Assembly: GCA_002440665.1 (NCBI GenBank)
Contig: DJUX01000064.1
Location: forward strand, 1 to 37,789
Direction: 5' to 3'
DNA from: Dechloromonas sp. UBA6271
Lineage (GTDB): Bacteria > Pseudomonadota > Gammaproteobacteria > Burkholderiales > Rhodocyclaceae
DNA: 37,789 bases
Made by a program: the position numbers and the translations under genes. A model generated the notes under the pieces. That model was not told the origin of the DNA and ran no database searches. It saw only the letters and a list, made by a program, of their open reading frames with translations. This document shows positions 8,334 to 13,952 of the stretch, piece after piece; positions within the stretch are counted from its first letter, which is position 1, and each line of letters begins with the position of its first letter.

Positions 8334-8561
8334 CTACCGGACTGCGCCGGGTGCCGTCGGTTCCAGGGCGGACCACAGCCGCCAGTGGCCGCAGGCGGAG
8401 CGCGCGCGGCGCTCGGAATTATCCCAACCGCCACCGATACAGAAACCGGTCGCGGTCTCCGCTTCAATCATGACGACGTCCGACGTTGCGCCCGGTTGAC
8501 GTTGACCAGACCAGCGTTCGCAGCTGGCGCAGCGTTTGCTGTCGACCGCCTGGATCAGCAA
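8334..8561 (-). CDS. Small Cys/Trp-containing protein, probable non-ATG start
   Basis: A possible 75-residue protein. It carries a CASCERWSGQR segment near residues 12-22, then GFCIGGGW, and ends with RSACGHWRLW. The C-x2-C pair plus later single Cys residues and regularly placed W-x-G motifs look like a small zinc-binding or redox protein. From memory, similar short proteins occur in betaproteobacteria, but I cannot name a family. The rhodanese stop codon TGA (8557-8555) lies inside its first codons: TTG at 8561 is followed by CTGA. It therefore follows the rhodanese with a short overlap and is likely coupled to it. The exact start is uncertain, since no ATG precedes the conserved C-x2-C. 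Confidence 0.5.
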   Translation of the reverse strand: MLIQAVDSKRCASCERWSGQRQPGATSDVVMIEAETATGFCIGGGWDNSERRARSACGHWRLWSALEPTAPGAVR

Positions 8562-8998
8562 GTTTTCGCGGCGCGGCAGGCGGCGATGCTCTGCGTGGCT
8601 GGAACGACGGCACCCTTGTCGCTCAGCCAGCCCTTGAGGCCGCTTTTGACGTTATAGACCTTGGCATAGCCGGCCTGCTGCGAGAGAAACTGGCTGACCG
8701 GCTTGGTACGGTTGCCGGAGCGGCAGATGACGACTACCGGGTCGCCCGGCTGGGCGAGCGGCTTGACTTTCTCCAGCCAGGCGGTGGGATCGGCCTTGCC
8801 ACGTTCGTCGAAAAACGTAACCAGCTTGCTACCGGGCAGGATGCCGGTTTCTTCCCACTCCGGCTGGGTACGGATGTCGATCACCGTGACGCCATTTTTC
8901 ATCAGCCGCGCCAGTTCGGCGTTGTCGATGTCGATGACCTCGGCGCGGGCCGCCAGCGCGGACAGGGCGAGGCAGCAGAAAACGATCAGTTGGCGCAT
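8555..8998 (-). CDS. Periplasmic single-domain rhodanese-like protein
   Basis: A 147-residue rhodanese-domain protein with a Sec signal peptide (residues 1-19, MRQLIVFCC to ARA). The domain has the strand VIDIRTQPEWEETGILPGS (39-57) and the active-site loop CRSGNRT with Cys92, the residue that carries a persulfide in sulfurtransferases. The loop is of the single-domain GlpE/PspE type. A periplasmic location suggests a PspE-like role, though the physiological substrate is unknown. GGAG lies nine bases upstream of the ATG at 8998. The gene diverges from yaeQ, and TATAAT on the minus strand (9031-9026) is a good -10. The small Cys/Trp protein follows it directly. Confidence 0.85.
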   Translation of the reverse strand: MRQLIVFCCLALSALAARAEVIDIDNAELARLMKNGVTVIDIRTQPEWEETGILPGSKLVTFFDERGKADPTAWLEKVKPLAQPGDPVVVICRSGNRTKPVSQFLSQQAGYAKVYNVKSGLKGWLSDKGAVVPATQSIAACRAAKTC

Positions 8999-9010
8999 GG
9001 CATTCTCCTC

Positions 9011-9031
9011 AATCAGTATTTGCTGATTATA
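9011..9031 (-). promoter_or_regulatory. Rhodanese promoter -10 and overlapping palindrome
   Basis: On the minus strand TATAAT (9031-9026) is a consensus -10 box. It overlaps the palindrome AATCAG-N6-CTGATT (9011-9028), which could be an operator. No convincing -35 was found. Confidence 0.4.
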
Positions 9032-9060
9032 GTCGGTCGGCTTCGTTGGCGTTCCTTCTC

Positions 9061-9069
9061 TGGGATAAT
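9061..9069 (+). promoter_or_regulatory. Extended -10 element before yaeQ
   Basis: TGG followed by GATAAT (9064-9069) resembles an extended -10 promoter and lies 22 bases before the yaeQ ATG. The -35 region is weak. Confidence 0.4.
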
Positions 9070-9091
9070 CCAAGCTTTTGCGAGTTCCCTC

Positions 9092-9643
9092 ATGGCGCTG
9101 AAATCCACCGTTTTCAAGGCCGAAGTCCAGGTGGCCGACCTCGATCGCCAGCATTTCGGCGATTACACGCTGACCCTGGCGCGCCACCCCTCGGAAACCG
9201 ACGAACGGATGATGATCCGGCTGCTGGCTTTCATCCTGAATGCCTCGGAAACGCTGGTTTTCGGGCGCGGACTGTCGACCGAGGACGAGGCCGATCTCTG
9301 GGACCTTGACGCCACCGGCAGCATCGAGCGCTGGATCGACGTCGGCCTGCCCGACGAGAAGGCCATCCGCCGCGCCTGTAACCGCTCGCGCCAAGTCGTC
9401 GTGCTCAGCTATGGCGGTCGCGGCGCCGACATCTGGTGGCAGCAGAACGGTGGCAAGCTGGCGAACCAGAAAAATCTGCGGGTGCTGTCGCTTACCGCGG
9501 ACGAGGGGCAGGCGCTGGCGGCACTGGCGGAGCGCAGCATGCGCCTGCAATGCACGGTTCAGGATGGCGTGGTCTGGCTGGGTGACGACAGGCAGCACCT
9601 CGAGCTGACGCCGAAGATTTTGTTTGCGCCCGACTTGGCATAG
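9092..9643 (+). CDS. yaeQ: YaeQ family protein
   Basis: A 183-residue protein matching the YaeQ family (PD-(D/E)XK nuclease-like fold, about 180 residues), recognisable from MALKSTVFKAEVQVADLDR at the start, the HPSETDERMMIRLLAF segment and WIDVGLPDEKAIRRAC. YaeQ was once thought to suppress loss of the elongation regulator RfaH, but its biochemical role is unknown. The ATG at 9092 is chosen because all family-like sequence starts there; the frame is open further upstream but reads across the divergent rhodanese promoter. No signal peptide is present, so the protein is cytoplasmic. Confidence 0.88.
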   Translation: MALKSTVFKAEVQVADLDRQHFGDYTLTLARHPSETDERMMIRLLAFILNASETLVFGRGLSTEDEADLWDLDATGSIERWIDVGLPDEKAIRRACNRSRQVVVLSYGGRGADIWWQQNGGKLANQKNLRVLSLTADEGQALAALAERSMRLQCTVQDGVVWLGDDRQHLELTPKILFAPDLA

Positions 9644-9699
9644 AATGTCGAATGGTTTTGACCGGAATTCGGCTTTTTTCTATTTTTTGAGAGGTGAAT

Positions 9700-10194
9700 A
9701 TGGCGTCAAGTGAAGAAGAAGAGTCCACAGCGGTCGTTGCCGGTGTTTTAGGCGGGATCGTGCTGGCCGTGGTGGCGGTGGTCTATGGCGCCAGCGCCGG
9801 CAAGGCGGCGGTAAAGCCGGCGGCGGCACCGGTCGTGGCACAGGCGGTAGCGGAAGAGCCCGAGATCGCACCGGTCGGCGAAGCGCTGGTCAAGGTCTTT
9901 TTCGCCGTCGATTCGGCGACGCTGGCCGTGGTCGATGGCGAGGGCGTGGTCGTCAAGACGGTGGAAGTCCTGAAGCTCCAGCCCAAGGCCATCGTTCTGC
10001 TCTCCGGTTTCCACGATCCGTCTGGCGATCCCGCGCACAACGCGGCGCTGGCCAAGGCCCGGGCCGAAGCCGTGCGCGATGCGCTGGTGGCCGGCGGTGT
10101 AGCGCCCGACCACATCAAGCTGCGCAAGCCGGAAACCACGGTGGGTAGCGGTAGCGCCGAAGAGGGACGCCGGGTCGAGATTCGCGTTCAGTAA
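9700..10194 (+). CDS. Membrane-anchored OmpA-like domain protein
   Basis: A 164-residue protein. One hydrophobic segment (residues 11-30, VVAGVLGGIVLAVVAVVYG) anchors it in the inner membrane, an Ala/Pro/Val linker follows, and an OmpA-like peptidoglycan-binding domain occupies about 60-164. The domain shows VKVFFAVDSATL, GFHDPSGD and NAALAKARAEAVRDALVAGGV, so the usual Asp and Arg positions for peptidoglycan contact are present. The N-terminus has no cleavable signal. GAGAGG (9689-9694) fits ATG 9700; a GTG at 9694 overlaps it and is less likely. It is followed by a strong terminator. Confidence 0.82.
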   Translation: MASSEEEESTAVVAGVLGGIVLAVVAVVYGASAGKAAVKPAAAPVVAQAVAEEPEIAPVGEALVKVFFAVDSATLAVVDGEGVVVKTVEVLKLQPKAIVLLSGFHDPSGDPAHNAALAKARAEAVRDALVAGGVAPDHIKLRKPETTVGSGSAEEGRRVEIRVQ

Positions 10195-10214
10195 ATAGCG
10201 CGTTTTATGCGATG

Positions 10215-10245
10215 AAAAGGCAGGCTGCGGCTTGCCTTTTTGCTT
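10215..10245 (+). terminator. Intrinsic terminator after the OmpA-like gene
   Basis: AAAAGGCA (10215-10222) pairs with TGCCTTTT (10233-10240), with a GC-rich inner loop and a T-rich tail. Confidence 0.85.
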
Positions 10246-10329
10246 TTTGGGGCCGGATGGTGGTTCGGCACCTGTGTTGGCGGCAGAATAGGCGAACGAA
10301 AAAGCACTTTCCGGTGAAAGGATGGCAGC

Positions 10330-10509
10330 GTGAAAAAACAGAAACAGCCCAAGGATGATGCAGCGAGCACCGAGACGGTCGAGCAGGCGCGTGGTGGCAA
10401 GCTTCCCGCCGATTTGAATGCGATCAAACCGAAGCCACCACGCGATCTGCGGATCAGCTCGCCGCCGGACTCGACCGATTTCCGGCCGGTCGACAGGGTG
10501 AAGAAATAG
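10330..10509 (+). CDS. Small highly charged 59-residue protein, GTG start
   Basis: An open frame of 59 residues from GTG 10330, preceded by AAAGGA (10317-10322). The product starts MKKQKQPKDD, is rich in Lys, Asp, Pro and Arg, has no hydrophobic segment, and ends PVDRVKK; it is probably disordered and cytoplasmic. Codon use matches the high-GC neighbours, with third-position G/C throughout, which supports real coding. It lies 26 bp before the glycosyltransferase gene and could share its transcript. I recognise no family. Confidence 0.5.
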   Translation: MKKQKQPKDDAASTETVEQARGGKLPADLNAIKPKPPRDLRISSPPDSTDFRPVDRVKK

Positions 10510-10535
10510 CCCGAGGCAGCGGGGGGGCTGGCGAC

Positions 10536-11231
10536 TTGAGCAACGGGATTGTCGTTTCGTGCCTGATGCCGACGTTTTCACGCCATCATTTATTGCCGCG
10601 GGCGATTGCCATGTTTCGCGCCCAGCGGCGGCGGGATGCCGAACTGGTCATTCTCAGCGAAGAGGCGCTGCCTGCCCGGCTGATGGCGGCCAATCCCGAT
10701 ATTCGCGTCATTGATTGCCGCGCCGGGCTCAGCCTGGGCGAGAAGCGTAATTTGGCCTGTGAGGCGGCGCGGGGGGAAATATTGGTTCACTGGGACGACG
10801 ATGACTGGCAGGCGCCTGATCGCCTTGCGCGTCAGTTGGCTGCCTTTGCCCGCCCGGAATGCCAGGTATCGGGATCGAGCCGGGTGCACTTTTACGAACG
10901 ATCGACAGCCCGATGCTGGGAGTACCGCTACGAGAACCGTGATCGCCCATGGGTTTGCGGTGCGACATTGGCCTATCGGCGCGGCTACTGGCAGCAACAC
11001 CGCTTTCCCGACATAACTGTTGGCGAGGACAACCTGTTTGTCTGGGCGGCCGATGCCAGCGAAGTCCATGATCTTCTCGATGTCGGCTTGACCCTCTGCA
11101 CCATTCACGAAGGCAATACGAGCCCGAAAAACACGGCGGATGCGTGGTGGCGGCCAATTGCACTGCCCGGGAAATGGCAGAGTGTTGTCGGCCAGAATCA
11201 GGGTGAAGGTTCGCGCTGCGAGAGCGGCTAA
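10536..11231 (+). CDS. Family 2 glycosyltransferase
   Basis: A 231-residue GT-A fold glycosyltransferase. The N-terminal strand VVSCLMPTFSR and the segment GLSLGEKRNLACEAARGEILVHWDDDDW (about 64-91) are typical; the DDDD run is the metal/nucleotide-sugar binding motif. There is no membrane segment. The domain is short compared with full GT2 enzymes, as in many small single-domain members, and the sugar and acceptor are unknown. The start TTG at 10536 is chosen because the conserved first strand begins only a few residues later and no upstream ATG exists; the preceding GGGGGG run may serve as binding site. It is convergent with the zinc-ribbon gene, only 18 bp away. Confidence 0.82.
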   Translation: MSNGIVVSCLMPTFSRHHLLPRAIAMFRAQRRRDAELVILSEEALPARLMAANPDIRVIDCRAGLSLGEKRNLACEAARGEILVHWDDDDWQAPDRLARQLAAFARPECQVSGSSRVHFYERSTARCWEYRYENRDRPWVCGATLAYRRGYWQQHRFPDITVGEDNLFVWAADASEVHDLLDVGLTLCTIHEGNTSPKNTADAWWRPIALPGKWQSVVGQNQGEGSRCESG

Positions 11232-11260
11232 TCAAACGCGAGGCAATTCTCAGCGTTTGA
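11232..11260. terminator. Inverted repeat between convergent genes
   Basis: TCAAACGC (11232-11239) and GCGTTTGA (11253-11260) are perfect 8-base arms with a 13-base loop, placed where the glycosyltransferase and zinc-ribbon genes converge. There is no T-tract, so a bidirectional terminator is only likely from its position. Confidence 0.4.
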
Positions 11261-11969
11261 TGATGTTCCAGACGAATTCCGCTCCGGCCGAAATCAGGTC
11301 GATGGTATCGATGATGCCGGCGTTTTCGGGCTCCTGCTTCATACGCTTCTGGCGTGATTTCTCGCGTTCGCGCATCACGATGGCGTCGCCCAGGGCTTCG
11401 ACGTCGACCGTCGTCCTTTTGACTTCGGCCTGCTGATAGCGGACCAGTGCCTGTTCGACGGCAGTCGGGTCGAGGATGGCGATCGGCGAACGGCAATGGG
11501 TGCAGGCGTGGTCCTTGCGGATATCGACCGGGGCGCCGCAGCCGTTGCAGCGGATGGTGCCGACCTTGACTGCCAGGTCGCTGATCTCGGCTGCGGTCAA
11601 CTGCCGGACGAAGCCCTTTTCGATCATGAACTGGGCGAAGGTCGTGAAGCGCCCGTGCTTCTGCAGGCAGCGGTGGTAATTGAACTTGCCGCCATGCTTG
11701 GCGACGTCCAGACCGTGCAACAGCCTTTCGTTGCAGCGCGGGCAGTGCAGCGGGTCGCGCAACGGCAGGCGCTGCGCATCGCGGTGTTCGTGGATCAGCT
11801 TGAACAGCTCGATGATGCCGCCCGGTGTGATCTGCACACTTTCAAATTCGTCGAACCAGATGCCCTGGCACGGGAAGCAGAGATCGAGCACGACTTCGCC
11901 GTGATGCAGCCGCTCGAAGCGTTGCTTGACCATGGTTTGCCGGCAGGAAGGGCAGGGCGTGGGTTTCAT
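11250..11969 (-). CDS. Zinc-ribbon (zf-TFIIB type) protein
   Basis: A 239-residue protein. The first 45 residues form a TFIIB-like zinc ribbon: CPSC near 6-9, then LDLCFPCQGIWFDEFE. Further pairs CPRC, CNGC and CTHC (residues about 75-160) suggest two more zinc-binding modules. The C-terminal part contains a basic coiled region (REREKSRQKRMKQE) and a hydrophobic end, IIDTIDLISAGAEFVWNIIK. The start ATG 11969 is preferred over 12029 because the ribbon begins immediately after it. Proteins with this domain are widespread and mostly uncharacterised; nucleic-acid or protein binding is possible. No partner is evident nearby. Confidence 0.72.
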   Translation of the reverse strand: MKPTPCPSCRQTMVKQRFERLHHGEVVLDLCFPCQGIWFDEFESVQITPGGIIELFKLIHEHRDAQRLPLRDPLHCPRCNERLLHGLDVAKHGGKFNYHRCLQKHGRFTTFAQFMIEKGFVRQLTAAEISDLAVKVGTIRCNGCGAPVDIRKDHACTHCRSPIAILDPTAVEQALVRYQQAEVKRTTVDVEALGDAIVMREREKSRQKRMKQEPENAGIIDTIDLISAGAEFVWNIIKR

Positions 11970-12064
11970 CGGGTGCGTGGGTGCGTCGAGATTGGGCGGA
12001 AGCGAAACTATACCGCAGGCAGTTGTCATCGATCATCCGGCATATCGATTGCGCCAAATGGGTC

Positions 12065-12098
12065 TGTTGCGGTCGACGCCAATAAATGGGCAAAAATG
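12065..12098 (+). repeat. Copy 1 of the TGTTGCGGTCRAC intergenic element
   Basis: TGTTGCGGTCGAC (12065-12077) is followed by GCCAATAAATGGGCAAAAAT. The same order of blocks (TGTTGCGGTCGAC, CAAnAAATGGsCAAAAAT) occurs at 17143-17174. The copy lies between a minus-strand and a plus-strand gene. Confidence 0.65.
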
Positions 12099-12172
12099 AA
12101 AGGCTGCAGGAATCGCCACCTATATCACCATCGGTTAATATTTAGTGCTTCGAATAATTCCGAGTGCACCCC

Positions 12173-12883
12173 ATGAAAATCGCCGATCCTGCCCAGGAAA
12201 CCGTGGTCAACGAAGTCAAACTCATGCTCGCCGAGCTGCCCTTCGATGGCGCCAGCGTGCTGGAACTGGGCTGTGGCAAGGCCGAAAAAACCCTCACGCT
12301 GGCCGAAGCCGGCCGCCTGAAGGAAATCGTCGCGCTCGAAGTCGATGACATCCAGCATCAGCGCAACCTGCAAATCACCGACTTGCCGAACGTCCATTTC
12401 CGCCACGGCGGGGCGGAAGCCATACCTGCTGCCGACAACAGCTTCGACATCGTGCTGATGTTCAAATCGCTGCACCATGTACCGATGGAACTCATGGACC
12501 AGGCCCTGAGCGAAATCGCCCGCGTCCTCAAACCGGGCGGCCTGGCGTGGATATCCGAGCCGGTGTTCGCCGGTGATCTCAACGAAGTCTTCCGCCTGTT
12601 TCACGACGAAAAAATCGTCCGCGAAGCCGCCTTCGCCGCCATCCGGAAAGCCGTCGACGATGGCCGTCTGACCCTGAAGAAACAGCTTTTCTTCAACACC
12701 CGCAGCTACTTCGAAAGCTTCGAGCAGTTCGACCAGCGCATGATCCAGGTCACCCACACCAACCACCAGCTCGCCCCGGACCTGTATCAGCGGGTGAAGG
12801 AAAAATTCGAGTCCTACCTGCCCCCGGAAGGCGCGACCTTTCTTAATCCGCAGCGGGTGGATTTGCTGAGGAAGGCGGGGTGA
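12173..12883 (+). CDS. Class I SAM-dependent methyltransferase (Methyltransf_11 type)
   Basis: A 236-residue methyltransferase. SAM motif I is VLELGCGKAEKTLTLAEAG (about residues 29-47), the acidic residue after the second strand is in ALEVDD, and motif IV is FDIVLMFKSLHHV; the VLKPGGLAWISEP block (about 119-131) follows as in small-molecule methyltransferases. The C-terminal third carries aromatic and charged residues that would form the substrate cap. The substrate is unknown. ATG 12173 is used; GTG 12164 three codons earlier is possible, and neither has a good ribosome binding site. Confidence 0.82.
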   Translation: MKIADPAQETVVNEVKLMLAELPFDGASVLELGCGKAEKTLTLAEAGRLKEIVALEVDDIQHQRNLQITDLPNVHFRHGGAEAIPAADNSFDIVLMFKSLHHVPMELMDQALSEIARVLKPGGLAWISEPVFAGDLNEVFRLFHDEKIVREAAFAAIRKAVDDGRLTLKKQLFFNTRSYFESFEQFDQRMIQVTHTNHQLAPDLYQRVKEKFESYLPPEGATFLNPQRVDLLRKAG

Positions 12884-13228
12884 TTTGCTTTTTTGCGGAT
12901 GGCCATGGCAACGGGGCGGTAAGTGCGTTGTTCAGCCCTTGCTGCTGGCCGCATTGATTGGCAGGTGAGATACCATCGTCAGCGTTGTGGAGCCGTGACA
13001 CAGCTTCCGTAGGTGGCCAGGAGAGCGGCACGCTAACATGATGTATTTTTTTCGGAGATGCTCATGTCCGGGTTCTTTTTGATAAACAATCCGAAATATT
13101 GACCAACCTGCTCAAATCTCGCTGTACGGCTGCAATACCGCCTGTCCGGTCTGCTGGGTTATTGGACAGGTGGCAAGGATATTGGACATTTTTGCCGTCT
13201 GCTACTGTTAGGCATTTGGAGATCACTC
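12884..13228. other. 345-bp non-coding stretch at the edge of a lower-GC segment
   Basis: No gene was found here. A 12-codon open frame starts at the ATG in CTCATGTCC near 13063 and stops after CCGAAATAT; it is too short to support and may be a remnant. The last 90 bp hold the inverted and direct repeats described separately. Base composition falls towards AT from about 13030. Confidence 0.6.
13141..13188. repeat. Inverted and direct repeats upstream of the 13229 gene
   Basis: CCTGTCC (13141-13147) and GGACAGG (13164-13170) are inverted arms. TATTGGACA occurs twice, at 13160-13168 and 13180-13188, exactly 20 bp apart (about two helical turns). The pattern could be an operator for the gene starting at 13229. 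Confidence 0.45.
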
Positions 13229-13525
13229 ATGGCTCGACACGATTTTTCAGAACTATTTGACCATTACCCAACAATCATCACAGAAATGCCATCGGTCTTT
13301 AAAAGCCACGAATTCATCTTGCGATTGGCACAAAAAAACCAACGCGCCTATGTTGAAGCTCTCTATGCATACCGCGAGGGAAATGAACCTTTCTTGACGG
13401 TTCACCAGCAGCTTTCAACCATGCTCAATAAGTGCAATAGTTTGATTAAAGCAGTTGGCATGGCTTCCAGTGAAGACATCTTCCGGAACCCCAATAGCTG
13501 CAAGGAGTGGCGCAAAATTGCCTAA
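13229..13525 (+). CDS. Small conserved-looking hypothetical protein (98 residues)
   Basis: A 98-residue protein beginning MARHDFSELFDHYPTII, with no signal or membrane segment. It is mostly helical in appearance, with charged and aromatic residues (FILRLAQKNQRAYVEALYAYREG near 32-54) and a C-terminal CKEWRKIA. I believe similar short proteins occur in several proteobacteria, but no function is known to me. GGAGATCACTC precedes the ATG, a good ribosome binding site. Codon use is clearly more AT-rich than in the surrounding genes (AAT, AAA, TTT), which suggests recent transfer. It sits alone, with repeats upstream. Confidence 0.7.
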   Translation: MARHDFSELFDHYPTIITEMPSVFKSHEFILRLAQKNQRAYVEALYAYREGNEPFLTVHQQLSTMLNKCNSLIKAVGMASSEDIFRNPNSCKEWRKIA

Positions 13526-13572
13526 CATCGCAATCCACCGGGCCGTCAAAAAGCTGCGCTTCTAAACAATAG

Positions 13573-13583
13573 GGGTCTGACCC
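13573..13583. repeat. GGGTCTGACCC palindrome
   Basis: An 11-base palindrome around a central T. From memory, AGGGTCAGACCCC-type words are dispersed in many proteobacterial genomes near repeat-associated transposases, but none is present here; this needs a genome count. Confidence 0.35.
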
Positions 13584-13650
13584 TGTGTCGTCTTCAATCT
13601 CGTCCGCGTCGGCGGATAAACGTTATTCGTTAAGCACTCACGGAGTCACC

Positions 13651-13881
13651 ATGCCCCACATTTATGTAAAAGACCTGAAGCGGCCGCAAATGGAATTGGT
13701 ATACCAGGGCCGTGCTGTTTGCGGTTGCGAGACTCTCCTCGAAGAAGATTCCGTAATGCTTTGGGCTGGTGATCCGGGTGGCCGAGAGGCAGCGGTGCGT
13801 ATTTTCGTCTCCGCAGAGGAAGCTCGCTCCCTTGCGAAGGAATTGCTTGACGCGGCCACACAACTGCAAACCAAGAAATAG
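13651..13881 (+). CDS. Small hypothetical protein (76 residues)
   Basis: A 76-residue protein starting MPHIYVKDLKRPQMELVYQG, then VCGCETLLEEDS, and ending in a helix EEARSLAKELLDAATQLQTKK. It has one C-x-C pair, no signal peptide and no membrane segment. The ATG 13651 has GGAG (13641-13644) at good spacing; the frame is open from GTG 13585, but that part (Ser-rich) overlaps the region just after the GGGTCTGACCC word and looks non-coding. No family is recognised. It lies in the lower-GC segment with two other small frames. Confidence 0.55.
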   Translation: MPHIYVKDLKRPQMELVYQGRAVCGCETLLEEDSVMLWAGDPGGREAAVRIFVSAEEARSLAKELLDAATQLQTKK

Positions 13882-13895
13882 ATCTGGAGGTCGGA

Positions 13896-13952
13896 ATGAC
13901 AATCTACTTTGAAGTGTTTAATCCTTTGTCCAAGTGGAAGGCCGGCGACTAG
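13896..13952 (+). pseudogene. 18-codon frame with a good ribosome binding site; possible truncated gene
   Basis: CTGGAGG precedes ATG 13896, and the frame encodes MTIYFEVFNPLSKWKAGD before TAG. The start looks like that of a real protein. The sequence after the stop is the end of the oppositely oriented rlhA-like gene, so the original gene may have been cut off by a rearrangement at this junction. It starts 14 bp after the stop of the 13651 gene. Confidence 0.35.

Noticed and set aside
7233..8657. Long plus-strand open frame of 474 codons
   Set aside because: It is antisense to the RlmI-type methyltransferase and the genes beside it; high GC keeps the opposite frame open, and the product has no recognisable domain.
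9646..9663. TGTC-N10-GACC before the OmpA-like gene as another GlrR box
   Set aside because: It matches the wider TGTCG-N8-CGACA form poorly and there is no GG-N10-GC promoter between it and the gene.
11232..11260. TCAAACGC/GCGTTTGA as a PsrA-type operator
   Set aside because: The half-sites are separated by 17 bases rather than four, and the repeat sits between convergent genes where no promoter is expected.
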